This document shows, piece after piece, positions 53,079 through 64,000 of a stretch of 64,000 nucleotides of DNA. The notes beneath the pieces are model-generated. The model saw only the letters and a program-made list of their open reading frames with translations, made no database searches and was not told the origin of the DNA. Position numbers and translations under genes: made by a program. Where the stretch lies: NCBI GenBank assembly GCA_948144175.1, contig CANXME010000532.1:4029001-4093000 (forward strand). Direction: 5' to 3'. The DNA is from Closterium sp. NIES-65. Taxonomy: Eukaryota; Streptophyta; Zygnematophyceae; Desmidiales; Closteriaceae. Numbering within the stretch: position 1 is the stretch's first letter; every line of letters begins with the position of its first letter.

Positions 53079-54099
53079 CATATAAAATTCAGGAGCAGGA
53101 AATTTTGCTCTTCAATTTGTATGCATTAGCGATATTTTCCCCACAATCGAGAGTTCTGTCTCAGAAAAAATTGGAAAAGGAACTCCAACAACAGAGGAGA
53201 TCAACATATGTGCGTCTTAGTGCCCTCCTCATAGGTAACAAGATGTGGTAACGCATGGTAAGTATACATAGATAAAATGTAGAATTTCTATGTAAAAATC
53301 CCTTATAAATCTCAAAACGTCATCGCAAGTGTATCATATGGCATGTACCTACAATCATGCATATTTTATATATAGGAGTATGCTTGCATTTGTATAAGAC
53401 TCGATCGCTGATGCTAACATTATCCTATATGCTATAACTGTTGTTTCGTGCATCGCGGATGCGTTTCTGTTCAACCTTTTCTCGTTGCTGGGAATTCCTG
53501 CCGCGTCGGGTGGTTCTCACACCTGTTTTGGGGGGTGGGAGCTGCATCAGGCTGGCGAGCTTGGTTAGGGCGGTTCAGCTCGCGTCCACGGCGTTCGGGT
53601 GCCCGGGGTGTAACACCACCGAGGCTGCTACTGGGCACAAAATGACGCTACCCGGCCGAATTGAACCCGGTAGGGAGGCGAGGCTGTTAACTTTTCATTT
53701 TGGGGCACCCAGCAAAAAAAGAGTGTCTCGCGCGCGCCACCTGGCCCGGGCTGAGGGGCACTTGCCATTTGCATGGTAGGCCGGGTAGTACTGGTGACAC
53801 ACTTCACAGAGCCGAGGAATTCAAGACGTGGGCCCAATCGAGTTGATCGGCTCGATCACACCCATATCAAACATTTCCACGAAGCTTGAAAGCCAATTTC
53901 ATGCAATCAGGGGCAATACATTGAACACAGGTTACAGGGAGTTGTTCAGCTCGTCAAGCTGTCATGCATGAATTCTTCATAGTGTAATTTGCGACATTAC
54001 ATGGAGACAAGAAATTCGCGATGTCTTCGTTTTGGCCAAAATTGGGACGAAAGGATAAGGAAATGCTGACGCGCTTGCGGGGCATTCGCCTTGAATTCT

Positions 54100-54720
54100 C
54101 TAGGAATATCAGCACTGATCGGGCGCCGCGAGCAATGCAATCACAAGCAATCCGAACAGATGAGGCCCGATCAGATCGGCGCCCATTAGAGGCGATCTGG
54201 GCCATGTCCAAAGTATGCGGTGCAGATCGGCCCGATCTGAGTGCGATTGCATCAGTTTGGGGCAATCCACTACTTCCAAGAAGCCGCAGAGGTAATCCGA
54301 GGAAATCGTATACAATCCTGGGCAATCTGTCGATTGCAATCGGAAATCCGATCGATTGCGATCGATCGCCCCGATCCGACGCAATCGCTTGCGACCAAAT
54401 TTGCGAGCGGTAACCAATCCTTGCCAAACTTATCACTGGTTGCAGCACCATCGGATATCGCAAAATGCGAAACCAAAAAGGGGCTATATTGTAATTGCGC
54501 GATACAGATTTTTCGCAAGGCGTCGCCAACTTTGTAGGGAAGGTACGGGTGAATAGCGTGGTGCCCGTGCGGCTGATTCTCACTTCCTCGAGATTCATTG
54601 TCTGATCGCGCGGTTCGGGACGCAATCGATAGATTGCCTCAGATCGGGGCAATCCCACTCAATTCGATCCGACCCGATCCGATCGGATGATATGAGGCGA
54701 CCGATCACCCGATCTGCACC
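54100..54720. repeat. GATC/CGATT-dense degenerate repeat tract
   Basis: I count about 17 GATC tetramers in roughly 600 bp (about 2-3 expected), mostly within CCGATC, CAGATCGG, GCAATC and GATCGATC words. Many words occur in both orientations (for example CCGATTGC-like and GCAATCGG), so local hairpins are likely. No clear single period is visible by eye. Confidence 0.6.
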
Positions 54721-54954
54721 ACGTCCTAATCGGACTCCAGGAAGGCACGGAGGTTGGCTTGGTTCTCTCGCTTCTAGTTAGCATTTCAGGCGTTGGCCAA
54801 TGCCCATTCTGTTCCCAAGACTCCAACGTCTCCACCCCCGTTTCAGACGAAGCACCTTCACTAATATCCAGAAATCAAATCTAGTAGCTGAAGGTTCCCA
54901 CGAACCGGTTTAGAGGAGCTTGTAAGTAGTAGTACTACTAGTGGCAATCTAGCA

Positions 54955-55725
54955 ATGCGGGAGACTCTCAAGAGCGCACAAGGCTATCTCCTACTTGGGC
55001 AAGCGTTGGGGAGCAGTCAAATCCGTCACATCAAGCCTTTCCAGCGTGATCCAGAGAAGGGACCAAAGGCATGGTCTGCTCTCAAGGTGTACACGCTCCT
55101 GCAACAGCGGCGGTAGCTGTGGTGTTGGAACGGTAAATGGCGACGCTACGAATTGAGGAAGATGAACCCGTGGAAGACGGGGTGCAGAAATTCTTCGACT
55201 TGTTGACGCGGCTTGAGGGAGCTGATTTGAACTACAGTGAGCTCCAGAAGAAGACCAAGTTGCTGGCCCTACTCCCTGAGTCGTGGTCCTCGCTCATCAT
55301 CAACTTGAATCGCGACTTGCCCCGCCTCTCGCTTGAAGACGTGAAGCGAGCAATCCTACAAGAGGATTTCCGCCGCCGTGAGTTGGCGAGTGCGGATGGC
55401 GCTGGGGCAGCGAGCGTCGGCGATGGATATGGCCGAGGAAGAGGCAGAGGATGAGGAAGAGGAAGGTTTGGAGGCAGCAACTTAGGCGGTGGCTGCGGGA
55501 ATGGCGGATACGGCAGCGACGACAAGAGCTACGGTCGCATTCACGGCCGATTTGACGGTGAACGTCACTATTGCGGCAAGAGCGGACACATGTGGCGCGA
55601 ATGCTTCAAGCTCCCTGAAGGATGGACTCCTGCTCAAGGCCAAGAGGGTAGAGGAGCAGGAGGAGGGAGAGGAAGAGGTCGTGGAGGCCATGGCGGTCGC
55701 AGAGGTGGAGCCGCGAACATGAAGA
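54955..55725 (+). pseudogene. Gag and zinc-knuckle region of family-3 Copia
   Basis: IRHIKPFQRDPEKGPKAWSAL (in parts, about 55020) is followed by MATLRIEEDEPVEDGVQKFF (about 55137), LLALLPESWSSLIINLNRDL (about 55260) and LSLEDVKRAILQEDFRRREL, the helix-rich gag typical of plant Copia. A Gly/Arg-rich tail then holds HYCGKSGHMWRECFKLPEGW (about 55567-55625), which is the zinc-knuckle area. Fossil. Confidence 0.82.
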
Positions 55726-55729
55726 GTGG

Positions 55730-57456
55730 AGACAACGACAAGGACCTGAGCGACGATCGGTACCCGGGTCTATTCTACTTTGTGTCGACGCAAGTACCAG
55801 CTGGTCCTGAGAAGGATGAAGACCTTGAGGAGCCAGCAGCTGTGGGGAAGGTGACTCTACACCCCCTGGACTATTGGGTGATTGACAGCGGCGCTACCTA
55901 TAGCATGACACCTCGCCCCGACTTGCTCACCGAACTCGAGCCGTCACCGGTGAAGCATGTCACATCGGCTTTGGGGCAGCGAGCAGAGGTGAAAGGCATG
56001 GGCAAGGCCATGTTCAAGGGTGCTGATGGGAAGATGGTGGGCCTCAAGAACGTGCTTTGGGTGCCCAGCCTTGCTGCGAACCTGATTTCCGTGCGGCGGT
56101 TGGCAAAGGCCGGCATGGACACAAACTTGAAGGGAGCCAAGACCTACATCGCAAGGCTTGGCGATCGGGATCTTTGAGACCTTCATGAGGACAGGGATGT
56201 CTAAAACGAGATGTGGCAGATCCCTGTGGTCCCCATGCCTAAGGAGAGGCAAGTGGCAGCAAGCATCAGCACCAAGGATGAAGCGGTTGGTAGCGGCGAT
56301 GGCGCGAACGGTCGCGCTAAGGAGATTGTGTCCAAGAAGTGCAATCTTGGAGGGACCAGCAAGCTCGGTGAACACGAAGAGAGTGGTGTAGCAGCCAAGA
56401 AGCGGCACAAGGGTGAGGAGAACCCCGAGGCAGCAGCGGAGGAGGAGTACGGCGAGAGCATGTGGGGCGCTATTGCGAGCGCGGCATTCTCCAATCTGAC
56501 TTCGGCTACGGGGGAGTGTGATTGGCTCACCTTGCATCGGCGCATGGGGCATGTGGCCCTGCCTATTTTGCAGCAGCTAGTGAAGAACCAGATGGTTGCT
56601 GGCATACATGTGAAGGGGAGCCCGATGAGGTGCTTGGCTGCCCAGCATGCTTGCAAGCCAAGTTCACCCGGTTTCCGTTCTCGAGCTCCGAGGCAACAGC
56701 TAAGGCACCACTTGATGAGGTGGTGATGGACGTGGTGGCCCCCCTGAAGCTTGGAGCTGCTAGAGCAGAGTACTTCCTCACCATTGTCGACGTCTACACT
56801 CGCATGACTTGGGTGTATGTGCTGGCCAAGAAGTGTGACGTGGCTGAAACGTTGAAGACGGATTGGTTCCCGATGGTGGAGCGACAACAAGACCGTCTAG
56901 TCAAGTCAATCCTCACCGATCGCGGGGGAGAGTTCCTGAGCAAGGAGTTTGGGTTGTGGCTGAAGAAGAATGGTATTTGGCACTCCCTCACCATGCCATA
57001 CTCCCCTGCAATGAACGGCATCGCCGAGCGAACGAACCGGCGATCACGGAGGCGGCACACGGGTTGCTCATTGAAGCCGGGCTACCCGACTATTTCTGGC
57101 CTGATGCGGTGCGGAGCCCGTGTGTGGCCAAGAACAGCGTTTTGACTCATGTGGGAGCAGACAAATGGGTGCCCTATGTGGAGTGGCTTGGAAGGAAGCC
57201 AAAGGTGGATATGCTTCGGGTGTTCGGGTGCATGTGCATGGTGCTTGTGCCTAAGCATCTTTGGCACAACAAGCTTGGTGCCAAGGCGGTGTGGGCCGTG
57301 CACTTGGGCATGGCTCATAACAGCAAGGGGTGGCTTCTTTGGGACCCATTCACCAAGAAGTTCATGGTGAGCAGGAACTGCAAGTTCATGGAGAACTTCA
57401 TGTACAAGGATTGGAAGGCGGAGAATGAGGCGAAGATGGGCGTACGGTTTGCGGAG
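55730..57456 (+). pseudogene. Protease and integrase region of family-3 Copia
   Basis: Protease-like WVIDSGATYSMTPR (about 55877), VLWVPSLAANLISVRRLAKAG (in parts, about 56053), GAG-pre-integrase LTLHRRMGHVALPIL (about 56528), integrase FLTIVDVYTRMTWVYVLAKK (about 56773), ILTDRGGEFLSKEFGLWLKK (about 56911), MPYSPAMNGIAERTNR (about 56994), then AKNSVLTHVGADKWVPYVEW and LRVFGCMCMVLVPK (about 57215). The D-D-E pattern is visible. Cut off in the C-terminal domain. Fossil. Confidence 0.88.
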
Positions 57457-58220
57457 GCGATTTGCACGCCCGGCGAGCAGCACCGCGAGATGACGGTGAA
57501 GGTCAACAACTGCACGGCGCGAAACTCCGCCCGCAAGTCGGGGTGGTGCTCATCCGGCGTCGCCACAGTCCCTCGGGCGAAGCCGATCAGATCGGCCATC
57601 TCTAGCTCGGGCTCGATAGCTTCCTTCCAGGTGAGAATGTCGGGTCGACCGACCAGTGGAGGGGTGACTGAGATCCTGTCCGGCGTAAACTTGAAGTAGC
57701 CGTAGCTCGACGCATTCCCACCTGCCGTCACCTGGGACGCCGACATCGGCAACAGCCCACTCCGTCGACCTCCGACGTCACCCTGTGAAGAGCCTGCAGC
57801 TGCCGACGACTGCATCCCTCGCGCCTGAAAGCCGCTGACTTCACCGGCGTGTATCATACCTTGCTGCCTCGACGTGCCTCCCGCACTGCTGCCGACCTGC
57901 CCTCAACCGGCGTTGACGCCCACGTCGACGCTGCCGTTGTTGTTCACCGGTCGAGGAGAGGCAGGTCAAGAAGGGGGGTGCTCCGCCACCCACACGGAGC
58001 GGAGTCCGGCTTTGACGACTGCCCAGGGTATCGCCCCATATTCCTTGGCCTCATGGCGTCTCCTCGCATCCTCCAGCCGTCCCTCCAGGGTGTCCATCAC
58101 CTCGGCGTCGCCTACGCGCACGCTAGTGACTGCACGGCTGCCGGTCTACGAACACGATCGGTATGTGCAAAGTCGGCTAGACTGAACTACGTCGCGGTGT
58201 CGTCCACGCTCACCGCACCA
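57457..58220 (-). pseudogene. Family-2 Copia gag fragment and leader (antisense)
   Basis: Minus strand: primer-binding site next to the LTR at 58221, leader, then SYGYFKFTPDRISVTPPLVG (in parts, about 57690), DILTWKEAIEPELEMADLIG, FARGTVATPDEHHPDLRAEF and LLTFTVISRCCSPGVQI (about 57500), ending at the junction with family-3 Copia. It belongs to an element whose 5' LTR is 58221-59133, which also serves as the 3' LTR of copy f. Confidence 0.82.
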
Positions 58221-59133
58221 TGCGGAGATAACTGCTGCAACGGGAGCTAGACTACGGGCTAGGCACATGTGCTCGTGTGATCTCTGCGTCGGTTCACTTA
58301 GTCATTTCCTTGTGTTTACGCTTCTTGCTAGTTCACGGGGAGAATTGGCAAGAATTTCTTTAGGAAAACATGACAACAATGATACAATCAAGTTGGCATG
58401 GCAAGACTACATCAGAGCTAGCATTCAGGTCGGTCGACTGCCAGCACAGCATGGTCGACCGCGTTCCAGCACGACTTGGTCGACCGCGCTCCAGCAGTGC
58501 AAAGTCGACAACGTGCCAACGCTGCAGGTTGACGGCGTGCCAGTGTTGCTCCCGTAGAACAGCAGCGCACCTACTTTGCAGGTGCTCGTTGATGATTGGA
58601 GGGCTAGGACTTGTCACCGGAACAGCGCACGCACCAAGTCATCTTCGTGCTGACGGCTCCACCTGATCCGCCACGTCGACCTTGGGATACCACCACCGAG
58701 GTCGGACTCGCCAACGTTGCCTGGGCGACCGTCGCACTCCTTTGCAGAACCTCATCACCCAGGTATCCTGGTCGACTGGGCAACCATGTCAACCAGCTAC
58801 TCCTGTATGTGCTCGTCGACCTCCCAAGTCGACGACCACACCAAGTCGACCTCACCAGGTCGACCACTCCTCTGGTCGACCAGCTCAAGGTCGACGTCAC
58901 TCCTGGTCGACCAGTGCAGTTGTCAGCTGACCACCCAAGTCGGCTACCCGAAGTCGGCGTCACCAGGTCGACGCCCCTTCTACATCGGCGCCAACTTCTA
59001 GACTGACCTCTTGAAGTCGGCGACCTCCCAAGTCGGTGACCTTGCAAGTCGGTGACATGGCAAGTCGGTGACCTGGCAAGTCGGTGCCGACTTCCAGGTC
59101 GACGTGCCACATCGCCGACCACCAGTTGAAGTC
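58221..59133 (-). repeat. Family-2 LTR shared between a gag fragment and copy f
   Basis: Plus strand begins TGCGGAGATAACTGCTGC, the family-2 LTR end in reverse, and contains the usual GGTCGACC-rich block (58740-58920). On its left is a primer-binding site with gag; on its right is the end of copy f RNase H. The arrangement gag-LTR-pol in one orientation indicates unequal recombination between two elements, or a tandem pair. The right edge is approximate. Confidence 0.8.
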
Positions 59134-59152
59134 ATGCAGGAGGGCATGGCAC

Positions 59153-61210
59153 CTACTGCTGCACGTCGTCATCTTCGTCGCCCACGTCGGCCAAGCGCAC
59201 CTGGCCGATGGCGACGGAGCACCGGTTGAAGGCCGGATAGTGCAGCGCCTTCGTCAGGAAGTAAGCCGATTGCTCAGCGGTCGGGATGTACTTCAGTGAA
59301 AACTTCCCACGCTTCACCATGTGCTGCAGCCAGGCCTCTCGCCGCTCCATGTGCTTGAGGTTGCCCGTCAACCCCATGCCCTCGGCAACCGTGATGGCCG
59401 ACTTGTTGTCCACCCGGAGGACGGTCGGCTTCTCGGAATCCAGCTGCCGGAACTCAGCGATGAGGAAGCGAAGTCGGCGTCCCTCCTTGCCGGCTTCGGT
59501 GGCCGCCACGTACTACGACTTGGTCGACGACATCGTCGCGCACATTATGTGCTGGCTCGACCAGGAGACTGCGGCCCCTCCGTAGACGAACATGTAGCCG
59601 CCCGTGCTCGTCCTGTTCTGCTTGTCACCGGTGTCGTCGGCGTCCACGTAGCTGACCAACTCCAGCGGCTCAGGTCCACCGCCGAACTCCAGGGCAGTGT
59701 CATGCGTGTTGGTGAGGTAGGCAAGACAGCGGTCAACCTCGCGCCAGTGCTGGTTGCTCCTCACCGTGAGGCTGCTCCCTTGCTGGCTGCAAGCAAAGGC
59801 AATGTCCGGCCTCGTCATTGTCGCCGCGAACTGCAACTAGCCGACCTTCTGCCGGTACTCCTCTTCTTGGCGTTCCTGCGCCTCCTCGTCGTCGAAGGTG
59901 AGCTCGGCGTAGGCGTCGACCGAGACCGGCGTCTTCGAGGTGCGCCCGGTCTGCTCCTTGTCGAGGAAGCGCCTACGCAGCTTGTCAGCGTAGCCCTGCT
60001 GGTGCAGCCACAGCTTCTTCGCCGACCTGTCGCGCACAATCTCCAGCCCGAGGTACTTCTGCACCAGCGAGATCTCACGCAGCTCGAAGGCGGACTCCAG
60101 CAGCTCTTTCAGCTCCTTCAGCGTCTCGGTGCTGCTGCTGGCGGCAAGCAGGTCGTCGACGTAGACTAGTACCCAGCAGACCACTCCGTCCTTTCCGACC
60201 TTTAAGTAGAGAGCCTCGTCGACCTGGCTCTTCTTCCACCCGGCGCCGACCAGCACATCGTTGAGCGCCAAGTACCACAACAGCGGCGACTGCTTCAGTC
60301 CATACAGGCACTTCAGCAGCTTGCACACCCGGTCGGTTCCGTCGTTGAAGTAGTCTGGCTGGGACATGTACAGCACCCGATCGAGCTTGCTCCGCAGGAA
60401 GGCGCTCTTCATGTCGAGCTGCATCAAGTTAAGGTCAAGGACGGCGACGATGCTGAGGAAGATCCTCAGCGTGACGTAGCTGCCCACCGGCGCGAACGTC
60501 TTGTCGTAGTCGGCGCCGTACACCTGTGTGAAGCCCTTCATGACCAGCCTCGCCTTCTCTCGCTCGACGGTGTCGTCGACATGGTACTTCGTCGTCAACA
60601 CCCACCGGTTCTTCATGACGTTCACTCCCGGCGGGCGTTCGACCAGCTCCCACGTTCCCATGTTGAGGAGGCTGCGAATCTCCTCCTCCATGGCGGCCTT
60701 CAACGCCGGGCCCTTCCAACTCGCCAACGCCTCCTTCACCGTCATCGTCAAGATGTCCCAACGGTGCTCGGGGTCGGCTAGCATGTCGAGGTTGAGCTCT
60801 GGAAACTCCTCATCCTCCTCGGCGTCGTCGTACAGCAGGTCGTCGGCCTCATCGTCCACGTCGTACACCGTTGTGAAGGCAGCGGGGACGAAGAAGTCAG
60901 GCGGCCTCCGAAGTCGGCCTGAACGCCGTGGTCCTGGGTGGACCTCCTCGGCGTCCCGTCCATCTTCGCTGTTGTCGCTGCCCTCAGCGTCCTGCTGCTC
61001 CTCAGCCGGCGTCCCAGCCGACTTCTCCCTGTGGTCGGCATCCCAGCCGACTTCCCGGTCGCCGACTGCTCCTTCGTCAGCTTCAGTGCTGCCTGCTCCT
61101 TTGTCGACCGTTGGTCCTCGACCTGCTTCTCGACCTGCTCCTCCACTGTCGACGTCGAGTGCAATCCCACGTCGACCTGCCGCTCGTGACGTCGGCCACC
61201 GGCGATGCAC
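59153..61210 (-). pseudogene. RT and RNase H of copy f
   Basis: Leftward: SGRLRRPPDFFVPAAFTTVYD (in parts, about 60900), HRWDILTMTVKEALASWKGP (about 60760), MKNRWVLTTKYHVDDTVERE, KGFTQVYGADYDKTFAPVGS, LYGLKQSPLLWYLALNDVLV, YVDDLLAASSS (about 60155), YLGLEIVRDRSAKKLWLHQ, then RNase H with GGYMFVYGGAAVSWSS (about 59590), LRVDNKSAITVAEGMGLTGN (about 59410) and KALHYPAFNRCSVAIGQVRL at the end. Standard RVT_2 plus RNase H. Fossil. Confidence 0.9.
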
Positions 61211-62860
61211 TTGGCCGAAGGCGACGTCCCACTACTCCCCTCATCGTTGGAGGCCGACACCGAGGTCAGCCCACGCAGGTCGGCCACGAGGGGAGGGGCA
61301 GGGGTCCGAGGGGGAGGGGTAGGGGGGCGGACGTCCTCGACGTCCTCAATAGCAAGCTCACCGACCTCGGCAAGCAGTGGCAGCGTCGCCGACGAGGTGT
61401 CAGAGGGCGGGGTGGGCGATGAGCGGCCGGACACCGACCCGTACTCCGTCTTCCACTCGGCCAGCGACATCTCCTCGTAGAACACCACGTCCGACGTGGT
61501 GACCACCCAGTCAGTGTCGACGTCGAGGAGCTCCCAGCCCTTGCTCGCCGCCGACACACCAAGGTGCAGGCCCCACCTGGCCTTCGGCTGTTGCTGCCCA
61601 CCACGCTGCTGCTTGGGGACTAAGAACTGCGCCATGCAGCCCCACACCCGCGCCAGCGACAAGTCGGGCTTCTTCCCGGTCAGCAGCTGGTACGGCATCG
61701 TCCCCGGTGGCAGCGCCGACCTCTCAAGGCAGTTGCGGACCCAGACAACCTTCCGGAGAGCGAGGTGCCACCAGTGGTGCTGCACGCCCATGTGCAGCAG
61801 CATTGTCCGCACCGACTCCACCACCGTCCTCATCTCCCACTCCGCCATGTCGTTCTGCTGCAGGGTGTATGGGCAGGTCAGGTCGTGGACGATCCCCTTG
61901 CCGTTCACGAAGTCGGTGAACTGCTTCCCGAGGAACTCCCCTCCCCGGTCAGAGCGCAGCATCAACACCGACTTCTTTGTCTGCCGCTCAGCCACCACCA
62001 GCCACTGCACGAACACCGGCAACGCATCTGACTTCTTGGTGACCGGCTTCACCCACACGTAGCGGGTCTTGTGGTCCTTCAGCAACAAGAAGTACAGGCT
62101 GCCATCCTTGGCAGCCACGCGAAACGGCCCGCACAGGTCGATGTGCACGACGGCCAGCACGTCGTCGGCGTCGGAGCCTTGGTCGGGGAAGGTGTGCCGC
62201 GCCAGCTTCCCGCCGACGCACGAGAGACACGGTGAGTCGGCGCCCGTCGCCGACTTGGGGTCCAGCCCAATGGCGACCTCATGCTTTGCCGAGCTCCTGA
62301 TGGTGTCCATGCCGACGTGCACAAGTCTAGCATGCATCCTGTCCGGCGTCGACTTTGTTTTCGAGACGATCGCCCCAGGGCCACAACCTCCGTCGTGGGC
62401 GACGTCGACATCGTTGAACAGGGACGCAGGTCAGTGCAGAGGACACGCCCGGAGTACGTCGCCCGACCGAGCACCATTTCAGTTGCAGAGACGGACATCA
62501 TTCCGTCTCCGTCCTCCTGCAGCTTCACGCCGTGCTCCTTCAGCTAGCCGGACGACAGCAGGTTGGCCCGCACACCCGGGACATATAGTACGTCGGGGAT
62601 GAGTACCTGCTTCCCGGCCTCCCCTTGTAGGGCGACGGTGCCACGGCCCTGGACGTCCTGCAGCGCCCCATTGAAGCCGCGCACATGCCTGATGGCGCTG
62701 CTCGGCTGCAGTTCGTAGAAGGCTTCCTTCGTCCCCATCAGGTGGTGGGAGCAACCGCTGTCGAGCAGGACCACCGCCGGGTTCGCCTGCACAGCTGCCG
62801 CCACCGCCGGGAAGTCCTCTCCGGCCTCCGGCGCCAGCGAGACGGTCGGCTCCACAACGC
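61211..62860 (-). pseudogene. Protease and integrase of copy f
   Basis: Leftward: AVVLLDSGCSHHLMGTKEAF (about 62780), VLIPDVLYVPGVRANLLSSG (about 62600), MHARLVHVGMDTIRSSAKHE (about 62335), LSCVGGKLARHTFPDQG, HIDLCGPFRVAAKDGS (about 62145), LRSDRGGEFLGKQFTDFVNG (about 61960), YTLQQNDMAEWEMRTVVESV, and a VWGCMAQFLVPKQQRGG C-terminal part (about 61640). Integrase D-D-E segments are in order. Fossil. Confidence 0.9.
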
Positions 62861-64000
62861 CGACCAGCGAGCACGACGCCGTCTAGTCGTCCCGCGCCTT
62901 GCCGCTAGCAGGTGAGTCCGCGTCCTTCGCAAAAGTCGACGTCTTGGTCGACTACTTCTCCTTGCGCGGCTTGCTTCCACCTCGACAAGGACAACGGCTG
63001 CCAGACCTTCCTCGGCCTCCCTTGGCGTCGTCGTCCTCGGAGTCACTGCGGTCGTGGCACTCGAAGGAGAGGTGGTCGGGGTCGCCGCAAAGCCAGCATT
63101 CCCGGCGTCGGCCTCTGCCTCCACGACCACTATCCTTAGCCGACTTCTTCTTGTCGGCGTCCTTGCTCGGCTTCCACCCACTGCTACTGCCGCCGCCCAA
63201 CTGCCCACGCTACCCTGGTCGGCCTCCTTGCTTCGCCGGGGCGACGAAGTTGGCCTGCGCCAAGAGTTCCTGTGACCGCTCAGCCTCTTGCATCGCCTCG
63301 TCCTGCAGGATGTACGAGGTCAGGTTGTCCTCGCTGAGTGTCGCCCTCGTGCATGGCGCCATGGACAGCCACTTCAAGAGGTTGTAGCTGCTCGAGAGTC
63401 CCTGCATGACATGGGTGATGTAAGACGCCGTGGAGTACTGCGCGCCCGCCATCCTGATGGTGGCGAGAATTCGCCGTGCCCGGTTGCAGTAGTCGGTCGC
63501 CGTCTCCTCGTCACCCATACGCAGGTGCGTCAGTTGTCCCTCCAGCTGGGCGATGAACAGGTCGTCGGTGACCTGGTAGGTGGACTCGATGAAGTGCCAT
63601 GCCTGGTGGCCGGCGTCGAGGTACTCCCGGCACCACTTCAAGGCGATTTGCACGCCCGACGAGCAGCACCGCGAGATGACCGTGAAGGTCAACAGCTGCA
63701 CGGCGCGAAACTCCGCCCGCAAGTCGAGGTGGTGCTCATCCGGTGTCGCCACAGTCCCTCAGGCAAAGCCGATCAGTCCGGCCATCTCCAGCTAGGGCTC
63801 GATAGCTTCCTTCTAGGTGAGAATGTCGGGTCGACCGACCAGTGGAGGGGTGACTGAGATCCTGTCCGGCGTAAACTTGAAGTAGCCGTAGCTTGGCGCA
63901 ATCCCACCTGCCGTCACCTCGGACGCCAACATCGGCAACAGCCCACTCTGTCAACCTCCGACGTCACCCTATGAACAGCCTGCAGCCGCCGACGACTGCA
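62861..64000 (-). pseudogene. Gag and zinc knuckle of copy f
   Basis: Leftward from the window edge: KLRLLQVYAGQDLS zone (about 63890), LLTFTVISRCCSSGVQIALK (about 63690), HQAWHFIESTYQVTDDLFIA (about 63605), GQLTHLRMGDEETATDYCNR (about 63545), SYITHVMQGLSSSYNLL (about 63425), EAMQEAERSQELLAQANFVA, then the knuckle CWLCGDPDHLSFECHDRS (about 63100-63050). The start of gag is close to or just beyond the window edge. Fossil. Confidence 0.87.

Larger units (their letters stand above)
52860..54950. other. Unique-looking region with no recognised gene
   Basis: AT-rich to 53440, mixed to 53900, then GATC-rich to 54720. Nothing resembles a transposon domain or a host protein I know. A 25-A run (53054-53078) may mark a retroposed 3' end. 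A 234-codon minus-strand frame (53954-54658) crosses the GATC-rich part, but its composition follows the repeat and I do not accept it as a gene. Between 54760 and 54950 may lie the unrecognised LTR or leader of the family-3 Copia. Confidence 0.45.
54950..57456 (+). mobile_element. Copia-type LTR retrotransposon, family 3 (partial, broken)
   Basis: Plus-strand gag (from about 54955), zinc-knuckle zone, protease-like motif, GAG-pre-integrase and integrase, ending abruptly at about 57456 where antisense family-2 gag starts (shared bases GGCGA at the junction). RT, RNase H and both LTRs are absent or unrecognised. Wording differs clearly from families 1 and 2. Codon third positions are less GC-biased. 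A few breaks are evident. Confidence 0.87.
59134..64000 (-). mobile_element. Copia family 2, copy f (antisense, runs off the window)
   Basis: Reading leftward from 64000: gag, zinc knuckle, protease, GAG-pre-integrase, integrase, linker, RT and RNase H, ending near 59153 with DVGDEDDDVQQ. Very close to copies c and d over the whole coding part. The 5' LTR and primer-binding site lie beyond 64000. The 3' LTR is 58221-59133. Roughly five breaks are apparent, fewer than in other copies. Confidence 0.9.

Noticed and set aside
53640-53690. Minus-strand GGGTTCAATTCG resembling a tRNA B box
   Set aside because: No A box at the right distance and no clover-leaf arms, unlike the structure at 20855-20910.
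53954-54658. 234-codon minus-strand frame
   Set aside because: Crosses the GATC-rich tract and its residues follow the repeated words. No family, no start context and no conserved neighbour. Left as unassigned.

Overview
The window is a plant-type, transposon-dominated segment, and I found no convincing intact host gene. Plant (streptophyte) origin is inferred. Several elements carry the primer-binding site TGGTATCAGAGC, which matches the plant initiator-Met tRNA 3' end. Several Copia Pol relatives are present, together with plant-style TRIM elements and solo LTRs. The species cannot be named from the sequence. Almost every long reading frame belongs to a retroelement or is a low-complexity shadow frame.

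Layout. 1-5575: a broken Copia element (family 1), cut at 2911-4466 by a small non-autonomous LTR element (A). 5576-6690: AT-richer island of unknown origin. 6690-16500: an old antisense family-2 Copia remnant (copy e), split by a nearly full-length antisense family-2 Copia (copy d, 7113-14729) and by non-autonomous element B (14892-16384). 17460-25090: two head-to-tail copies of a non-LTR (LINE-like) element, L1 and L2. L1 is interrupted by a Gypsy-like solo LTR (18391-19248) and by another solo LTR (20626-21827), which itself holds a 375-bp TRIM. L2 is interrupted by the very young non-autonomous element C (22701-24211). 25090-26220: C-rich simple and tandem repeats. 26220-32260: a second family-1 Copia holding two solo LTRs (29518-30487 and 30540-31359). 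32260-33499: 5' part of another LTR element with a large minisatellite.

33500-52479 is a three-level nest. Antisense family-2 copy a has sense copy b (36050-50927) inside its LTR. Copy b has sense copy c (39275-46783) inside its pol gene. A solo LTR (51235-52298) also lies in copy a's LTR. 52480-54950: small fragments, then AT-rich and GATC-rich unique-looking DNA. 54950-57456: a third Copia family, truncated where it meets antisense family-2 gag. 57457-64000: family-2 gag fragment, LTR, and most of copy f (antisense), running off the window.

Target-site duplications and paired LTRs allow much of the insertion order to be read. The observation most worth following is the 375-bp TRIM (20654-21028). 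Across its LTR/primer-binding-site junction, its minus strand can be folded as the D, anticodon and T arms of a tRNA with exactly tRNA-like spacing. Next is the A/B/C family of non-coding LTR elements, which carry variable arrays of about 36-bp GC-rich hairpins. All Copia and other LTR copies are treated as broken fossils.
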